From: Salisapilia sapeloensis
Taxonomy: Eukaryota > Oomycota > Peronosporomycetes > Peronosporales > Salisapiliaceae
Length of the DNA: 62,077 nt
Reading direction: 5' to 3'
Assembly (NCBI GenBank): GCA_023334545.1
Contig: JAADVB010000095.1
Span: 1 to 62,077, forward strand
Shown here: positions 31,620 through 40,875 of the stretch, piece after piece
Position numbering within the stretch: the stretch's first letter is position 1
How the letters are laid out: each line of letters begins with the position of its first letter
Made by a program: the position numbers and the translations under genes
The notes under the pieces: generated by a model
The model's database searches: none
What the model was told of the DNA's origin: nothing
The model's input: only the letters and a program-made list of their open reading frames with translations

Positions 31620-32903
31620 ATGTCAAGTGACAGCTACTGCGCCAAGTGCGGCCAAGCGTTCGGTTCAAGCACGTATTTAATCGTGAACGACCAAAAGTTT
31701 CATCACGCATGCTTTACGTGCGCTGCCTGTCATCAGCAGTTTGTGAGTCACAAGTTCCAGTGGAAAAATGGCGAGCCGTATCATCATGAATGTTTTAAAA
31801 CACTCTTCCATCCAAAGTATACATTCTTGCTATGATATAAATCAGCACCTAGCTGACCCATTTTTATGTTAGATGTGAAGTTTGCGGAGACTATATCCCA
31901 GTGGATCCAGAAACCAGTCGTATCAATTTCAAGGTATGATTTATAGTATCTTGTCGTCCACAGCACTTTATAACTTCTTGCATGCCTTGTAGGAAATTCC
32001 CTTTTGGCACACGCGGATGTGTCCAGAGCATGAATGCCGAGCGCGGTGCTCAAGTTGCCAACGCATCGAAGTAGCTATCTTTCTGACTCGTACAGTAGAT
32101 CCGATTGCCTCATCTGTATTTATAGCCAATGGGCGATGAGAATCAGTTTGAAGATCTGTCGGACGGACGGAAGCTCTGTCGAGACTGCGCAACAACCGTC
32201 GTGTGTGATACGTCTCAAGTCCAGCAGGTGAAGGAACAAGTGTGGCAATTCCTCCACTCCATCGGCATCAACCTTCCTGACTTGCCAGTCTACCTCGTCG
32301 AGTACGCGACTTTAAATGAGCATTACCACGACCGTCATGCCCAGACTGGAGAAGAGCAGTCACCTCATACCACACGAGGAATGTGTATGTTTGAAGTGAG
32401 AACTATTCGCCATTTGTCGTCCAACGGCCGCGATACTGTTCCTGAACATGTTTCCCTCGATAAAGTACGTTTTTTCTTGTCGGATACGATATGGTGTGCT
32501 CATCAGCTCGTAGAACCGATCTGTGCGAGCGATATTGATTCTTCATGGCATGCCTTTTGATCTCGCTGCCCACGTCTTGGCGCATGAAGCCATGCATGCA
32601 TACTTCAAGCTGACGGATCGCTTTCCGGACAAGCTACCGCTTGAAGTGGAAGAAGGGGTGTGCCAATTGATGAGTTTTTTGTACATCAAGTATAAACAAA
32701 TGCAAGAAGATGATGATCAGCCGAAGAAGACACACGAGGAAGCTTTTCGTGCAAAGCTACGCGATTTCTATATCCATCAATTGAATTCGGATGTGTCCCA
32801 AGTCTACGGACATGGCTTCCGTTGTGCCTTAGAATCGTACAATCGGAAGCAGTCGTTGCAGACTGTTGTGGACCATGTTTGCGATCATCAGCGCTTGCCC
32901 TAA
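31620..32903 (+). CDS. LIM-domain DA1-type peptidase
   Basis: Five exons (31620-31816, 31873-31933, 31993-32070, 32126-32464, 32514-32903), with introns of 49-59 bp, encode 354 residues. It follows plant DA1: a LIM zinc finger at the N-terminus (CAKC...HHACFTCAAC), a second Cys/His zinc region (CEVCGDYIP, CPEHEC, CSSC, DGRKLCRDC), then the DA1 domain with a GMPFDL helix, the metallopeptidase HEAMH (about 249-253), and an EEGVCQ segment (271-276). Plant DA1 is a ubiquitin-activated zinc peptidase that limits organ growth. The catalytic HExxH is intact. The ubiquitin-interacting motifs seen in plant DA1 are missing from the N-terminus here. The last intron uses the acceptor at 32513 because the earlier AG leaves an in-frame stop. 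Confidence 0.88.
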
Positions 32904-33720
32904 TTCGAATTACGAAATTGGTTTTGTCTTTTAAGATTTGTGCGTTGACATAAACTATCGATCGGATGCCCTTCGACGACTAGGCACTTGTTATAAGATG
33001 ATGATATGCAATAAAAACCGATGTCATGATCTGGGAAGACTGAGCATTCAAGCCGGCGGGATATAGGCTGTAAGTTTTGATCTTTGTACGGCAAAAGTAC
33101 GATTCGGAAGCCAAGTCTACTCTTCGGTAACTTCGATCCGAGTGCCAATTACTGATTTTTCCGTGCTCGGATTTGGAACATCCGCTCCGTTGGTATCAAA
33201 TTTGGTCTCATTAAACCTTTTGACGGTCAGTGCTTATGCACGTTGATTGATAGGAAAGGTGTCATCAATGAGACACATATCACGCCCAAGTTACCACATA
33301 TCTAAGCAATAGAAATCACAAGATAACGTTTGGATTACCTCTCTGTATATATAATCTTGCTAAAAAGTATGGCAACTAGCATTTTCCAGCATATTGTACT
33401 CTGATACGTCGTAATTCGATCAGGACCAAGCCATCTCACCCGATCATCTGGCCTTTTGGTCTGCAATCAAGAATTATATTTTAAAGCAAACAGCTCACTC
33501 AAACTAATTTGTACGGTCGCATACTTCGACGAAATTCCAATAAACTACATATCTACTGGGCAGGTGGATCTGGTGCAATCGACTTACTCCCGTTCGTCAG
33601 CTCTTGCCTGCTCAACTCCCGTATACTTTGTAATCAGATATGTAGCTCTTAACAGACTATTTTACTCAAATCAATGGGGTCAACTTAGCCTCAACTCGGC
33701 AAACAAACCGACAAGCTAAA
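32904..33720. other. Intergenic, about 0.8 kb
   Basis: AT-rich sequence between the DA1 and C3HC genes. It has only short frames (for example 33456-33719). No RNA gene or repeat was seen. Confidence 0.4.
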
Positions 33721-34873
33721 ATGGAATCGGCATTAGGACCGTGGAGGGAGGCGACAGCACCACTTGAGCGTGAGGTGGATGATGATGGTGCTGCCATGCT
33801 ACTTCTCTCTTCCTGCAAACCACCTTCGACTGCTCAAACGTTGTCGAAAACCTCTACACAGACCGCAGACCGGTCTTGCTATCAGCCAATGCGCTATGAC
33901 CACTTTGTTCAGCGCATGGATACCTTTAGCATCGCTACTTGGTTTGCCAAACCCATTAATATTGGTGTGCTAAATGCTGCTCGGCATGGATGGATAAATA
34001 CGGACATTGACCAGCTTTATTGTGCCTATTGCAAGTGCTTTTTGATGTGTACCATCGATGACGATTTATCTATCGAGGTATGCTTATATCTATCTATATA
34101 CCATTATTCTACCTCCATTCTTACAGTTGTCACAATAGGGAAGAAAGTCAGTTGCGAAACGCTATGAGGAAAAGCTAGAAACTGGCCATTTAGAGGACTG
34201 TCCATGGCGTCGGAGCCCATCACCACTTTCATTCATCCGACTGCCAATGGCAACAATGTCCCAGACACTGACAGCATTAAAAAAGTCATTATCAACACTA
34301 TATCAGTCGATATCGTTAAACTATACGACACAGCAAGCGCTTTCCAGTGTCGAATTATCATCATCTTGCTTCTCCCAGATCCAAGGTGAGCTACAGATAC
34401 AGACAGACGACATAGCGGCAACGCTATCACACCATGCCCAGGAGCTTTTAAAGAAAGATAGTGACCAGTTGTCGCTAAATGACGATTTTTCCATGAAACT
34501 CATGGTCCTGGCTGTCTGTGGATGGAAGAAAGATGCCAATACCCCATGCTTACTTACATGTGACTGGTGTCACCGACGATTGTATCTGAAGGCTTCAAAT
34601 AATCGCAGTCAAGCCGACAACGAACCGACACAAAAGAAGCAAAAGCAACAATCGGAAAAACTAGGTGCAATTACCAGTCACCGGTATTATTGTCCTATGA
34701 TCGTAGCGATCACGTCTACTGACGACAAAGACGCTGACGAGTTTTTCAAACTACCTGGATGGAAGAGGAATGCCCGGTCGCTGTCCACTAAAAATGCTGC
34801 GAAGAGTAGTGTTGGATCGAAAGCCCCAAAGGAAGCTTACGACACCGTCATGGCCATGCTAAACTTTTCATGA
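33721..34873 (+). CDS. ZC3HC1: C3HC zinc-finger protein, NIPA/ZC3HC1-like
   Basis: Exons 33721-34077 and 34139-34873, with a 61-bp intron, encode 363 residues. The C3HC zinc finger (a BIR-like fold) is visible as ATWFAKP, then the first Cys pair C101-x2-C104, then after the splice GHLEDCPW with H136 and C140. NIPA/ZC3HC1 sits at the nuclear basket with TPR, and fission-yeast Rsm1 acts in mRNA export. The acceptor at 34138 is needed because the nearer AG leaves a TAG in frame. A second, Rsm1-like zinc module (CDWCHRR, with later Cys) and a Lys-rich stretch (KKQKQQ) lie in the C-terminal part. Confidence 0.8.
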
Positions 34874-35058
34874 ATACCATCGTCTTACAATTCTTCGTTT
34901 CACATGCACTTAAAACGTTTTAAGAATACTTCGAATACGTACGTAAGTCTACGGGTTAATAAGTAGAAGTAGCTATAAATAACCAAAAGACCAACGTGAG
35001 GCGATGTCCTACTGGTGTACAAATATTTCATCTTGTGCGTTGCCGACTGCCGACAGAT

Positions 35059-36642
35059 ATGACGGATGAGAAGGAGCAAACTATTAGAGAGAGTACATCT
35101 TCACCTATGAGAGCTGTGAAGGTAGGAAAATGTACCAAGGAACTACGAAAGCAGACTTCTATTCGTAAAAATCGTGCGCTGTTGTTTGGTCCAATAAGCG
35201 GGTCACCATTACCCTCAGCTACAGAACACGCTCCCAAAAGACTTGTGGATGCTGCGAAAGAAGCCATTTTGACAGTTGCCAGTATCGTGGCTGTATCTGT
35301 ACTTTGCATTCTGGTCACTTGGGGCACGAATTTCTGCATGAGTCTCGGGTACTATCCAAAGATGATGTCCATCGCTGATCAGTCTGAAAGTGAATTTCGA
35401 ATCTCTATGGTACTGACAGCTACTTTTGTTTTGGCTGTACTTAATGTCGTACTGAATGCTGCCTTTGTTACGGTCTTTCGATCTATGAAGTTTGATGAAA
35501 ACCTCCTACCTGCATTCCGATATTGCGTTAAGACAATCTTCGTCTTCAGTTGGAAGCAATACCTCATCTCTGTTACTGGAGTGGCTGTAGTAAATTGGCT
35601 TATTTGTCATTTACCAAAGGACTGGCCACGGTCCCAACTCAGTATCATTGCAGTACTACCTCTTTATCACATTTTCCTTCATCCAGCAACCCTGGTAACG
35701 CTACGTTTACTGAAGTACCAGACTATACTTGGGAAGCGTGAACGTCCGGTGCAGGACATATCGATGGGTGAAGAATCACGGAAGAAGAATTCACGTCTGA
35801 AAAGAATCGCGATTGTATTTTTGTATACATTGCCTTATTATGCTTGTATCTTGCTAGGAACGATGTACACGGTCGCGATGAGTGGTATACGAATTGACAC
35901 ACAGCAAAACTTGCTCCTATTTGTGATAGGAGCAGTTGGGATAAGACTATGTATTCAAGAACTGATCAAGCAAGTGATTACCAAATTGGGACTCAATAAT
36001 ATTAGCCTCATGTCCTGTGTGATCGGAGTTCAGATCGTTATGATCGATACTCAAGTTCGTATGTGGCTCGATCAATTTAGCAGTGCACAAGCAACTGTGC
36101 TGGGTACATCTCTTCTTGCTGTCGCTGAAACAGGAGTGAGATTGTTTAAATTATATCTAGTTCAGCCATCGATTCGATTCACGTCCGTCGCTCCAACACT
36201 CGTAACAACTGAACATGAGGAAATATCTTTACAAAGCGAGGTAATTGCGAACGAGAAACAGAGAAGAAAATTATTGTTTCATGCAGCCGAATTATATGCA
36301 GAAATGCTCAGCGAGTACATTGCAATTGGATGTGCTGCCAGTGTCGTGCTTTTCATGTGGGATCATCCAAAATTTGCCTTAGGTTTCGACCAGTTGTCAA
36401 GTTCAACCGGTTCTAGATCTGCCGTGGCAGCAGACAGCAGTGTAATACGACTAACTCAGTATGAATTGATACTCGTCCAAGTAGGTGTCGAGATACTCGT
36501 CGATATCGCTACTTCCACCATCGAAGCGTACAATGGCGTCAATTTCATTCGACTGTCAACACAGTGCTATCTCTTTTTCTTCCTCTACTCCATCTTCGGG
36601 ATCATGAACATATATATCGCTTGCCTGGTCTACTTTGTCTAG
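35059..36642 (+). CDS. Polytopic membrane protein, unknown family
   Basis: A 527-residue integral membrane protein with about ten hydrophobic helices. They are spread over the whole length after a polar, basic N-terminus of about 65 residues: for example VASIVAVSVLCILV, MVLTATFVLAVLNVV, LLLFVIGAVGIRLCI and a last CYLFFFLYSIFGIM near the C-terminus. I do not recognise a transporter or channel family. Loops are modest and no kinase, ATPase or receptor domain is present. Oomycetes have many uncharacterised proteins of this kind. The ATG at 35059 is chosen because the upstream in-frame start is GTG. No intron is seen. Confidence 0.7.
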   Translation: MTDEKEQTIRESTSSPMRAVKVGKCTKELRKQTSIRKNRALLFGPISGSPLPSATEHAPKRLVDAAKEAILTVASIVAVSVLCILVTWGTNFCMSLGYYPKMMSIADQSESEFRISMVLTATFVLAVLNVVLNAAFVTVFRSMKFDENLLPAFRYCVKTIFVFSWKQYLISVTGVAVVNWLICHLPKDWPRSQLSIIAVLPLYHIFLHPATLVTLRLLKYQTILGKRERPVQDISMGEESRKKNSRLKRIAIVFLYTLPYYACILLGTMYTVAMSGIRIDTQQNLLLFVIGAVGIRLCIQELIKQVITKLGLNNISLMSCVIGVQIVMIDTQVRMWLDQFSSAQATVLGTSLLAVAETGVRLFKLYLVQPSIRFTSVAPTLVTTEHEEISLQSEVIANEKQRRKLLFHAAELYAEMLSEYIAIGCAASVVLFMWDHPKFALGFDQLSSSTGSRSAVAADSSVIRLTQYELILVQVGVEILVDIATSTIEAYNGVNFIRLSTQCYLFFFLYSIFGIMNIYIACLVYFV

Positions 36643-36736
36643 ATGGCATACTGCCAAGTCGGTCATTGAAGTTGATAGATCGCTCGATTACGTGATCTGT
36701 AGTTAACTTTTTGTCCGGTCGACACGAAGGACAGAA

Positions 36737-37201
36737 ATGGATCCAGCCGAAAGCACATCTACTAAGGGCTCCATTTCGTTGGATCCACTCACATTACTTG
36801 ATGCAGAGTACGAACGAGTCGTAGCACAGTCCATTGCAGTTGAAAGCAGCAGTCAACAGCAGCCTGTAGACGATTCCAAGGCATGCACAGGCGATCACGA
36901 CGACTCGAGTGACGAGATGCATGACAGTACTGTAGCCCTTGGATACGCAATGCTCCCAGACTCTCCGTCTGGTAGCGAGTCCTCCAAATCATTTAAAAGT
37001 AACGACGATGAAGTACCTCAAGAACCGACTTTGCCTGAAAAGCAGGAAGAGGACAGTAGACCGATGGATGCCTGTACAAAAGAGAGCATTCAAAAAGCCG
37101 TGCAAGGTCTACACTTGAAACCACCTCCATGGGCAGCCAACACCACGATCTCAGATGACGAGCTACTATCGATGTTAGCATCTCCCTCTGAAAAAGAGTA
37201 A
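36737..37201 (+). CDS. Small acidic, probably disordered protein
   Basis: A 154-residue protein that I do not recognise. It is rich in Ser, Asp, Glu and Gln, with almost no hydrophobic core, so it is probably disordered. Two segments look more ordered: LDAEYERVVAQS near residue 22, and the C-terminal KAVQGLHLKPPPWA followed by SDDELLSML. The last resembles a short linear motif that might bind a partner. It starts 95 bases after the membrane protein gene on the same strand and is convergent with the mevalonate decarboxylase gene. Confidence 0.5.
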   Translation: MDPAESTSTKGSISLDPLTLLDAEYERVVAQSIAVESSSQQQPVDDSKACTGDHDDSSDEMHDSTVALGYAMLPDSPSGSESSKSFKSNDDEVPQEPTLPEKQEEDSRPMDACTKESIQKAVQGLHLKPPPWAANTTISDDELLSMLASPSEKE

Positions 37202-37262
37202 AATATAAATGTGCAAGTTGGGATTGCATGTAGACTTGTATTTCTATCACGGTTTGGTTGCT

Positions 37263-38525
37263 CTAATTCTTGTTCACCATCTTCGTGGCAACCGCAGCGG
37301 CAATTGCGCCAACGGACAACAACGTCACGGAGCCGACTGCAGCACTAATCATTGCCTCTTTACGCTTCTGATCCTTCTTGAGTCGCTTAGGCTGGCACGT
37401 CTCGAGGTCAATGAGCGACGCGTCATCTTTCAATGGCGTCGCACCAGCACCAACACCAGTGACGATCATCTGCTTGACACCACCAACGATCGGTTCCGGC
37501 ATCCACTCTTCCTTGGCACCGGCGAACCACTTTTGCATTGTAGTGGACGGGAACGTTCGCTTTAAGAAGCCGAAGAACTCGTCCAGCCGATCTTGTTCGA
37601 CGAAGAGAACGGCGTTCGGACCGGCGTCAAACGTGTAAGCAGCAGCGAGGAATCCCTTCTTCTCATTGTACTTGTGCACTAGCGTGACAATGCGGAAGGA
37701 CGTGTCGTTCATGTACCGAATGGGCGGGTACGTATCAAGGCAGCAAGCATGCAGTTGGTTACTCTCTTCCATCGTAATGCGTCCGAACTTTTCAAAGTTC
37801 TTGTTCTTGATTGCATCTTCCATTTGCTTGGTCTTCTCAGGTACGATGTTCTTGGCACGATGACGAAGGAGTTCACTCGTGGCAGTGGACGTCTGCATCC
37901 CGACGGTACTTCCCGTATCCTTCGCACCTTCATGGACGACACATACGATCGCTCGTAGTTCCGGCCAGTGCTTTTGGTCCGCAACTTGGACAGCTACGCT
38001 GTCTTCGCCACCCTCTTCCACACCACTCTGCCACTTGACAAAGCCACCATGGAGACTGCGGCTAGCACTGCCGGAACCACGTCGCGCAGCAATGGACAAT
38101 AGCTGGAGCTTGTGCGCTTCACTCACTGGGTTCGATGGCACGTCCAAGAGCTTGGAGAGAGCAGCGACGAGACAAGCGTAGCCAGAGGCGGAGGACGCGA
38201 GGCCAGCGGCCGTTGGGAAGGAGTTCTCCGACACGATGTGGAGGTGGGCGTGCGAGAGCTTGGGGGAACGCTTGGCGAGCTCAAACAAGAGCGCTCGCAT
38301 GCGTTTCGGGATTGCAACTTCCTCGCCATTGAGCCACAGACGAGTGGACGTGATCCACGGTGCCGTCGCGACACTCGTCGTCGTACGCAGCTCGTTCATG
38401 TCAAGCGTGACGCTCAAAGAGTCATTGATCGGCGTGTTATGCTCGACATCTCGCTTGCCCCAATACTTGATCGTGGCAATGTTCGTGGGCGCTTGGCAGG
38501 TTGCTACTTGGACTCCGTTCTTCAT
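37263..38525 (-). CDS. MVD: Mevalonate-diphosphate decarboxylase with C-terminal membrane tail
   Basis: A 420-residue GHMP-family enzyme that makes isopentenyl diphosphate from mevalonate 5-diphosphate using ATP, the last step of the mevalonate pathway. Signatures: TNIATIKYWGKRD at the N-terminus, the SSASGYACLVAAL phosphate loop, ARRGSGSASRSLHGGFVKW, and TFDAGPNAV. The enzyme core ends near residue 365. An additional tail follows: a basic stretch (KRLKKDQKRKE) and a hydrophobic helix at about 391-416, with three residues after it. This is the layout of a tail-anchored protein, not seen in the human or yeast enzyme. The gene is divergent from STRAP with 145 bases between start codons. Confidence 0.9.
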   Translation of the reverse strand: MKNGVQVATCQAPTNIATIKYWGKRDVEHNTPINDSLSVTLDMNELRTTTSVATAPWITSTRLWLNGEEVAIPKRMRALLFELAKRSPKLSHAHLHIVSENSFPTAAGLASSASGYACLVAALSKLLDVPSNPVSEAHKLQLLSIAARRGSGSASRSLHGGFVKWQSGVEEGGEDSVAVQVADQKHWPELRAIVCVVHEGAKDTGSTVGMQTSTATSELLRHRAKNIVPEKTKQMEDAIKNKNFEKFGRITMEESNQLHACCLDTYPPIRYMNDTSFRIVTLVHKYNEKKGFLAAAYTFDAGPNAVLFVEQDRLDEFFGFLKRTFPSTTMQKWFAGAKEEWMPEPIVGGVKQMIVTGVGAGATPLKDDASLIDLETCQPKRLKKDQKRKEAMISAAVGSVTLLSVGAIAAAVATKMVNKN

Positions 38526-38670
38526 CGTTGCAGGGAAGATCTATCTCTGAGACCACACGTACGCAGGGTATCTCCGTAGCTTTGTACCTCGCAATGTAGC
38601 GACCTGATATGATCACGCAATCAAGTCGGATCTAGCGAACAATTCGAAAAGTAGCTTCGAAGAAGCGAGT

Positions 38671-39695
38671 ATGAGCCAGCTCGGGTTGCCAGTCGTCTGT
38701 CCAGGACACTCTCGTCCGTTGGCAGAAGTCCAATATAGTGGGAGTACTCCGCACGGCACGTTTTTGATCTCCGCCTGTCATGACAAGATGCCGATGCTAC
38801 GACATGCAGAGTCGGGCAATTGGGTTGGTACGTTTGACGGTCATAAAGGAGCTGTGTGGAGTGCAGCGATTGATACAAGTGCTTCCATTGCTGTAACTGG
38901 AAGTGCCGACTTTTCGGTCAAAGTATGGGATGCTCTGACTGGTGAAGAGCTCATCACTTTCGAGCACAAGCATGTTGTCAAGAGTGTCGTCCTGACTGGT
39001 GATGGATCGAAAGTACTCACAGGAGGCCATGAGAAGCTACTACGCGTCTACGACATCTCGCCACTACGACACAGGATGTTGCAGCTAAAGGAACCGATCG
39101 TCGAGGTCGAGTGTGCTTCGCAGATCCGGAAGATCGTGATGCTGCAGGATGATGAATGGGCAGCCACTGGCGAAACGAATGGTGTTGTATCTATATGGAG
39201 TGTCGTGGATGGACGTCCGATTACTACGTTTCAAGTACCTGCGTCAGAGAGTGGAGGGATCATGGACATGGAAGCATCGAGGAATGGCAGTGTATTGACT
39301 GTCGCTGCCGGCAGACAAGTACTGGTCCTATTTAGATGTCCACAGACATGATACTAACGACGTACTGGTAGGTATTCTTCTATGATGTAAACCACGATTT
39401 TGTCTTGTTAAAGTCATTTGACATGCCCATGTCATTCGGCGAAGAAGGTGGGGTCTCGTTACACCCGACGCAGCCCAAGTTTCTAGCTGGTGGCTCCGAT
39501 ACGTGGGTGCGAGTGTTCGATTATTCGAGTGGAGAAGTCATCGAGTGTCATAAGGGCCACCATGGACCAGTACGTTGTCTACGGTATGCACCAGACGGAA
39601 AGACGTTTGCTTCTGGTTCGGAAGATGGTACGATCCGTATCTGGCCGAACGAAGTCAGAGGCACGCATGCTGTTCATTCGAGTGGAACACCTTGA
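38671..39695 (+). CDS. STRAP: STRAP/UNRIP-type WD40 protein
   Basis: Exons 38671-39318 and 39372-39695, with a 53-bp intron, encode 323 residues of WD40 repeats. It matches STRAP along its length: [40 protein letters not shown], and FEHKHVVK, and after the splice [11 protein letters not shown], then [15 protein letters not shown] and [12 protein letters not shown]. In animals STRAP is part of the SMN complex for snRNP assembly and also binds TGF-beta receptors; the snRNP link is the more plausible role here. The splice is phase 0. It shares a promoter region with the mevalonate decarboxylase gene. Confidence 0.9.
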
Positions 39696-39762
39696 TAGAG
39701 AGTAAACAATATACGCACAAAGTGAAGATCCATTAGATTGTATAAATTCTTTCTTGACCGCT

Positions 39763-40152
39763 CTAACGATTCTTGAACCATTGCACCAGGTCCTTCAGCT
39801 CGACAAAGCCTATGTTGTCAGGATCCAATTCCATCGCTAGATCCTCTGTCTCATCTTTCGTCATATCCAAAGCCATTTCTTCTGTCAAAAACCTATGCAG
39901 TTCCTTCACTTCCATCCGTCCAGCTCCGTCGACATCATAGCTCTCGAACAGTTGCTTCAACCGGTTCACTTGTCGCTCCACGGCCTTTCGCTGGGACGTC
40001 ATCTCGACTTTTTCTTGAAAGTATTTATGGGAAAAGTGGAAAATGTCTATCGGCTGCTCTCGAATCGCAGCCTTCGTCCATTCTTTTAGTATCAACGGTA
40101 GCTCCGTTGGCACGGTGATTTGATCTGCTGAAAAAATACGATTGACATCCAT
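39763..40152 (-). CDS. RIIa-domain EF-hand protein, probably axonemal
   Basis: A 129-residue protein. Residues 11-45 (VPTELPLILKEWTKAAI, then PIDIFHFSHKYF) form an RIIa-like dimerisation/docking domain as in the PKA regulatory subunit and in sperm-tail proteins such as ROPN1 and CABYR. Two EF-hands follow: DVDGAGRMEVKE (about 73-84) with good calcium ligands, and a second DPDNIGFVELKD with Asp instead of Glu at position 12. RIIa proteins sit at radial spokes or the fibrous sheath, so a calcium-sensing flagellar role is likely. The gene is convergent with STRAP (67 bases between stops). Confidence 0.8.
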   Translation of the reverse strand: MDVNRIFSADQITVPTELPLILKEWTKAAIREQPIDIFHFSHKYFQEKVEMTSQRKAVERQVNRLKQLFESYDVDGAGRMEVKELHRFLTEEMALDMTKDETEDLAMELDPDNIGFVELKDLVQWFKNR

Positions 40153-40248
40153 GTTGTGGACTGGTCCGAACGGGTGCGTCTGGATGGTCGTTTCGAAATG
40201 GAGAAAGATAGGTTGGGTAAAAGGTGTCTATGAAGATTTATTTATGGT

Positions 40249-40875
40249 CTACGTCGAGGATGCATGCTTGTTACAATAATAACCATGTTTCTGGTACGAC
40301 CGGCGGTTGCATCCTTCCTCTCGGCACCGGTTACCGCCGCCGTGGGCCCAACATCTGCCTCCCGGAGCCGCTACCTTGATACATTCCTCGACGTCACAAA
40401 TGTGACCACCTCCATGGGACCAACAGTATCCATAACGCTTTGCTTTCGAGGTGCATCCGTCTACTTTGCATCGTTTGCAGCCGCCATGATGAAAGCATCG
40501 GTTGTACAAACGAGCGCCGTGCGTGCAATTGGGGTACGTGCATCGAGAACCGCCCTATGTATTCATCTCGGGTCAGATGCATAATGACTGAAGACGTAGC
40601 TTAGGTGGACTTACCCCATGACGAACGCATCGATTGCGAGAAACTGCAGTTCGAGAGCAATTCGAAGATGTACAAGTGTTTCCTACACGAAGTCTCATCT
40701 TCCCACAATGATTTCCACTAGCTAGTAATTGCTTCACTCGCGTCTGGACGACTTTCTGCTCGTCCATGGACAGTTCGCTTTCATCTGTGTCCATATCGAT
40801 GTCCACTCCTTCCGTCTCGACTTCCGTATCATCGTCCGGGTTTAATATATAGGCAACCGTAGCTTTCTTCGACAT
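40249..40875 (-). CDS. Cys/His zinc-repeat protein (WRKY19-like repeats)
   Basis: Exons 40875-40615 and 40554-40249, with a 60-bp intron, encode 188 residues. After an acidic N-terminus (Asp/Glu-rich, about 12-40), repeats of the form C-x4-C-x9-11-C-x3-H run to the end: CTSSNCSRTAVSRNRCVRHG, then CTYPNC..., CKVDGC..., CDVEEC... and CREEGC.... Such repeats occur next to WRKY domains in plant WRKY19-type proteins and in many oomycete proteins of unknown role; they probably bind zinc. No WRKY domain is present here. The phase-0 splice continues the repeat register exactly. An initiator-like element lies 19-33 bases upstream of the ATG. Confidence 0.75.
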
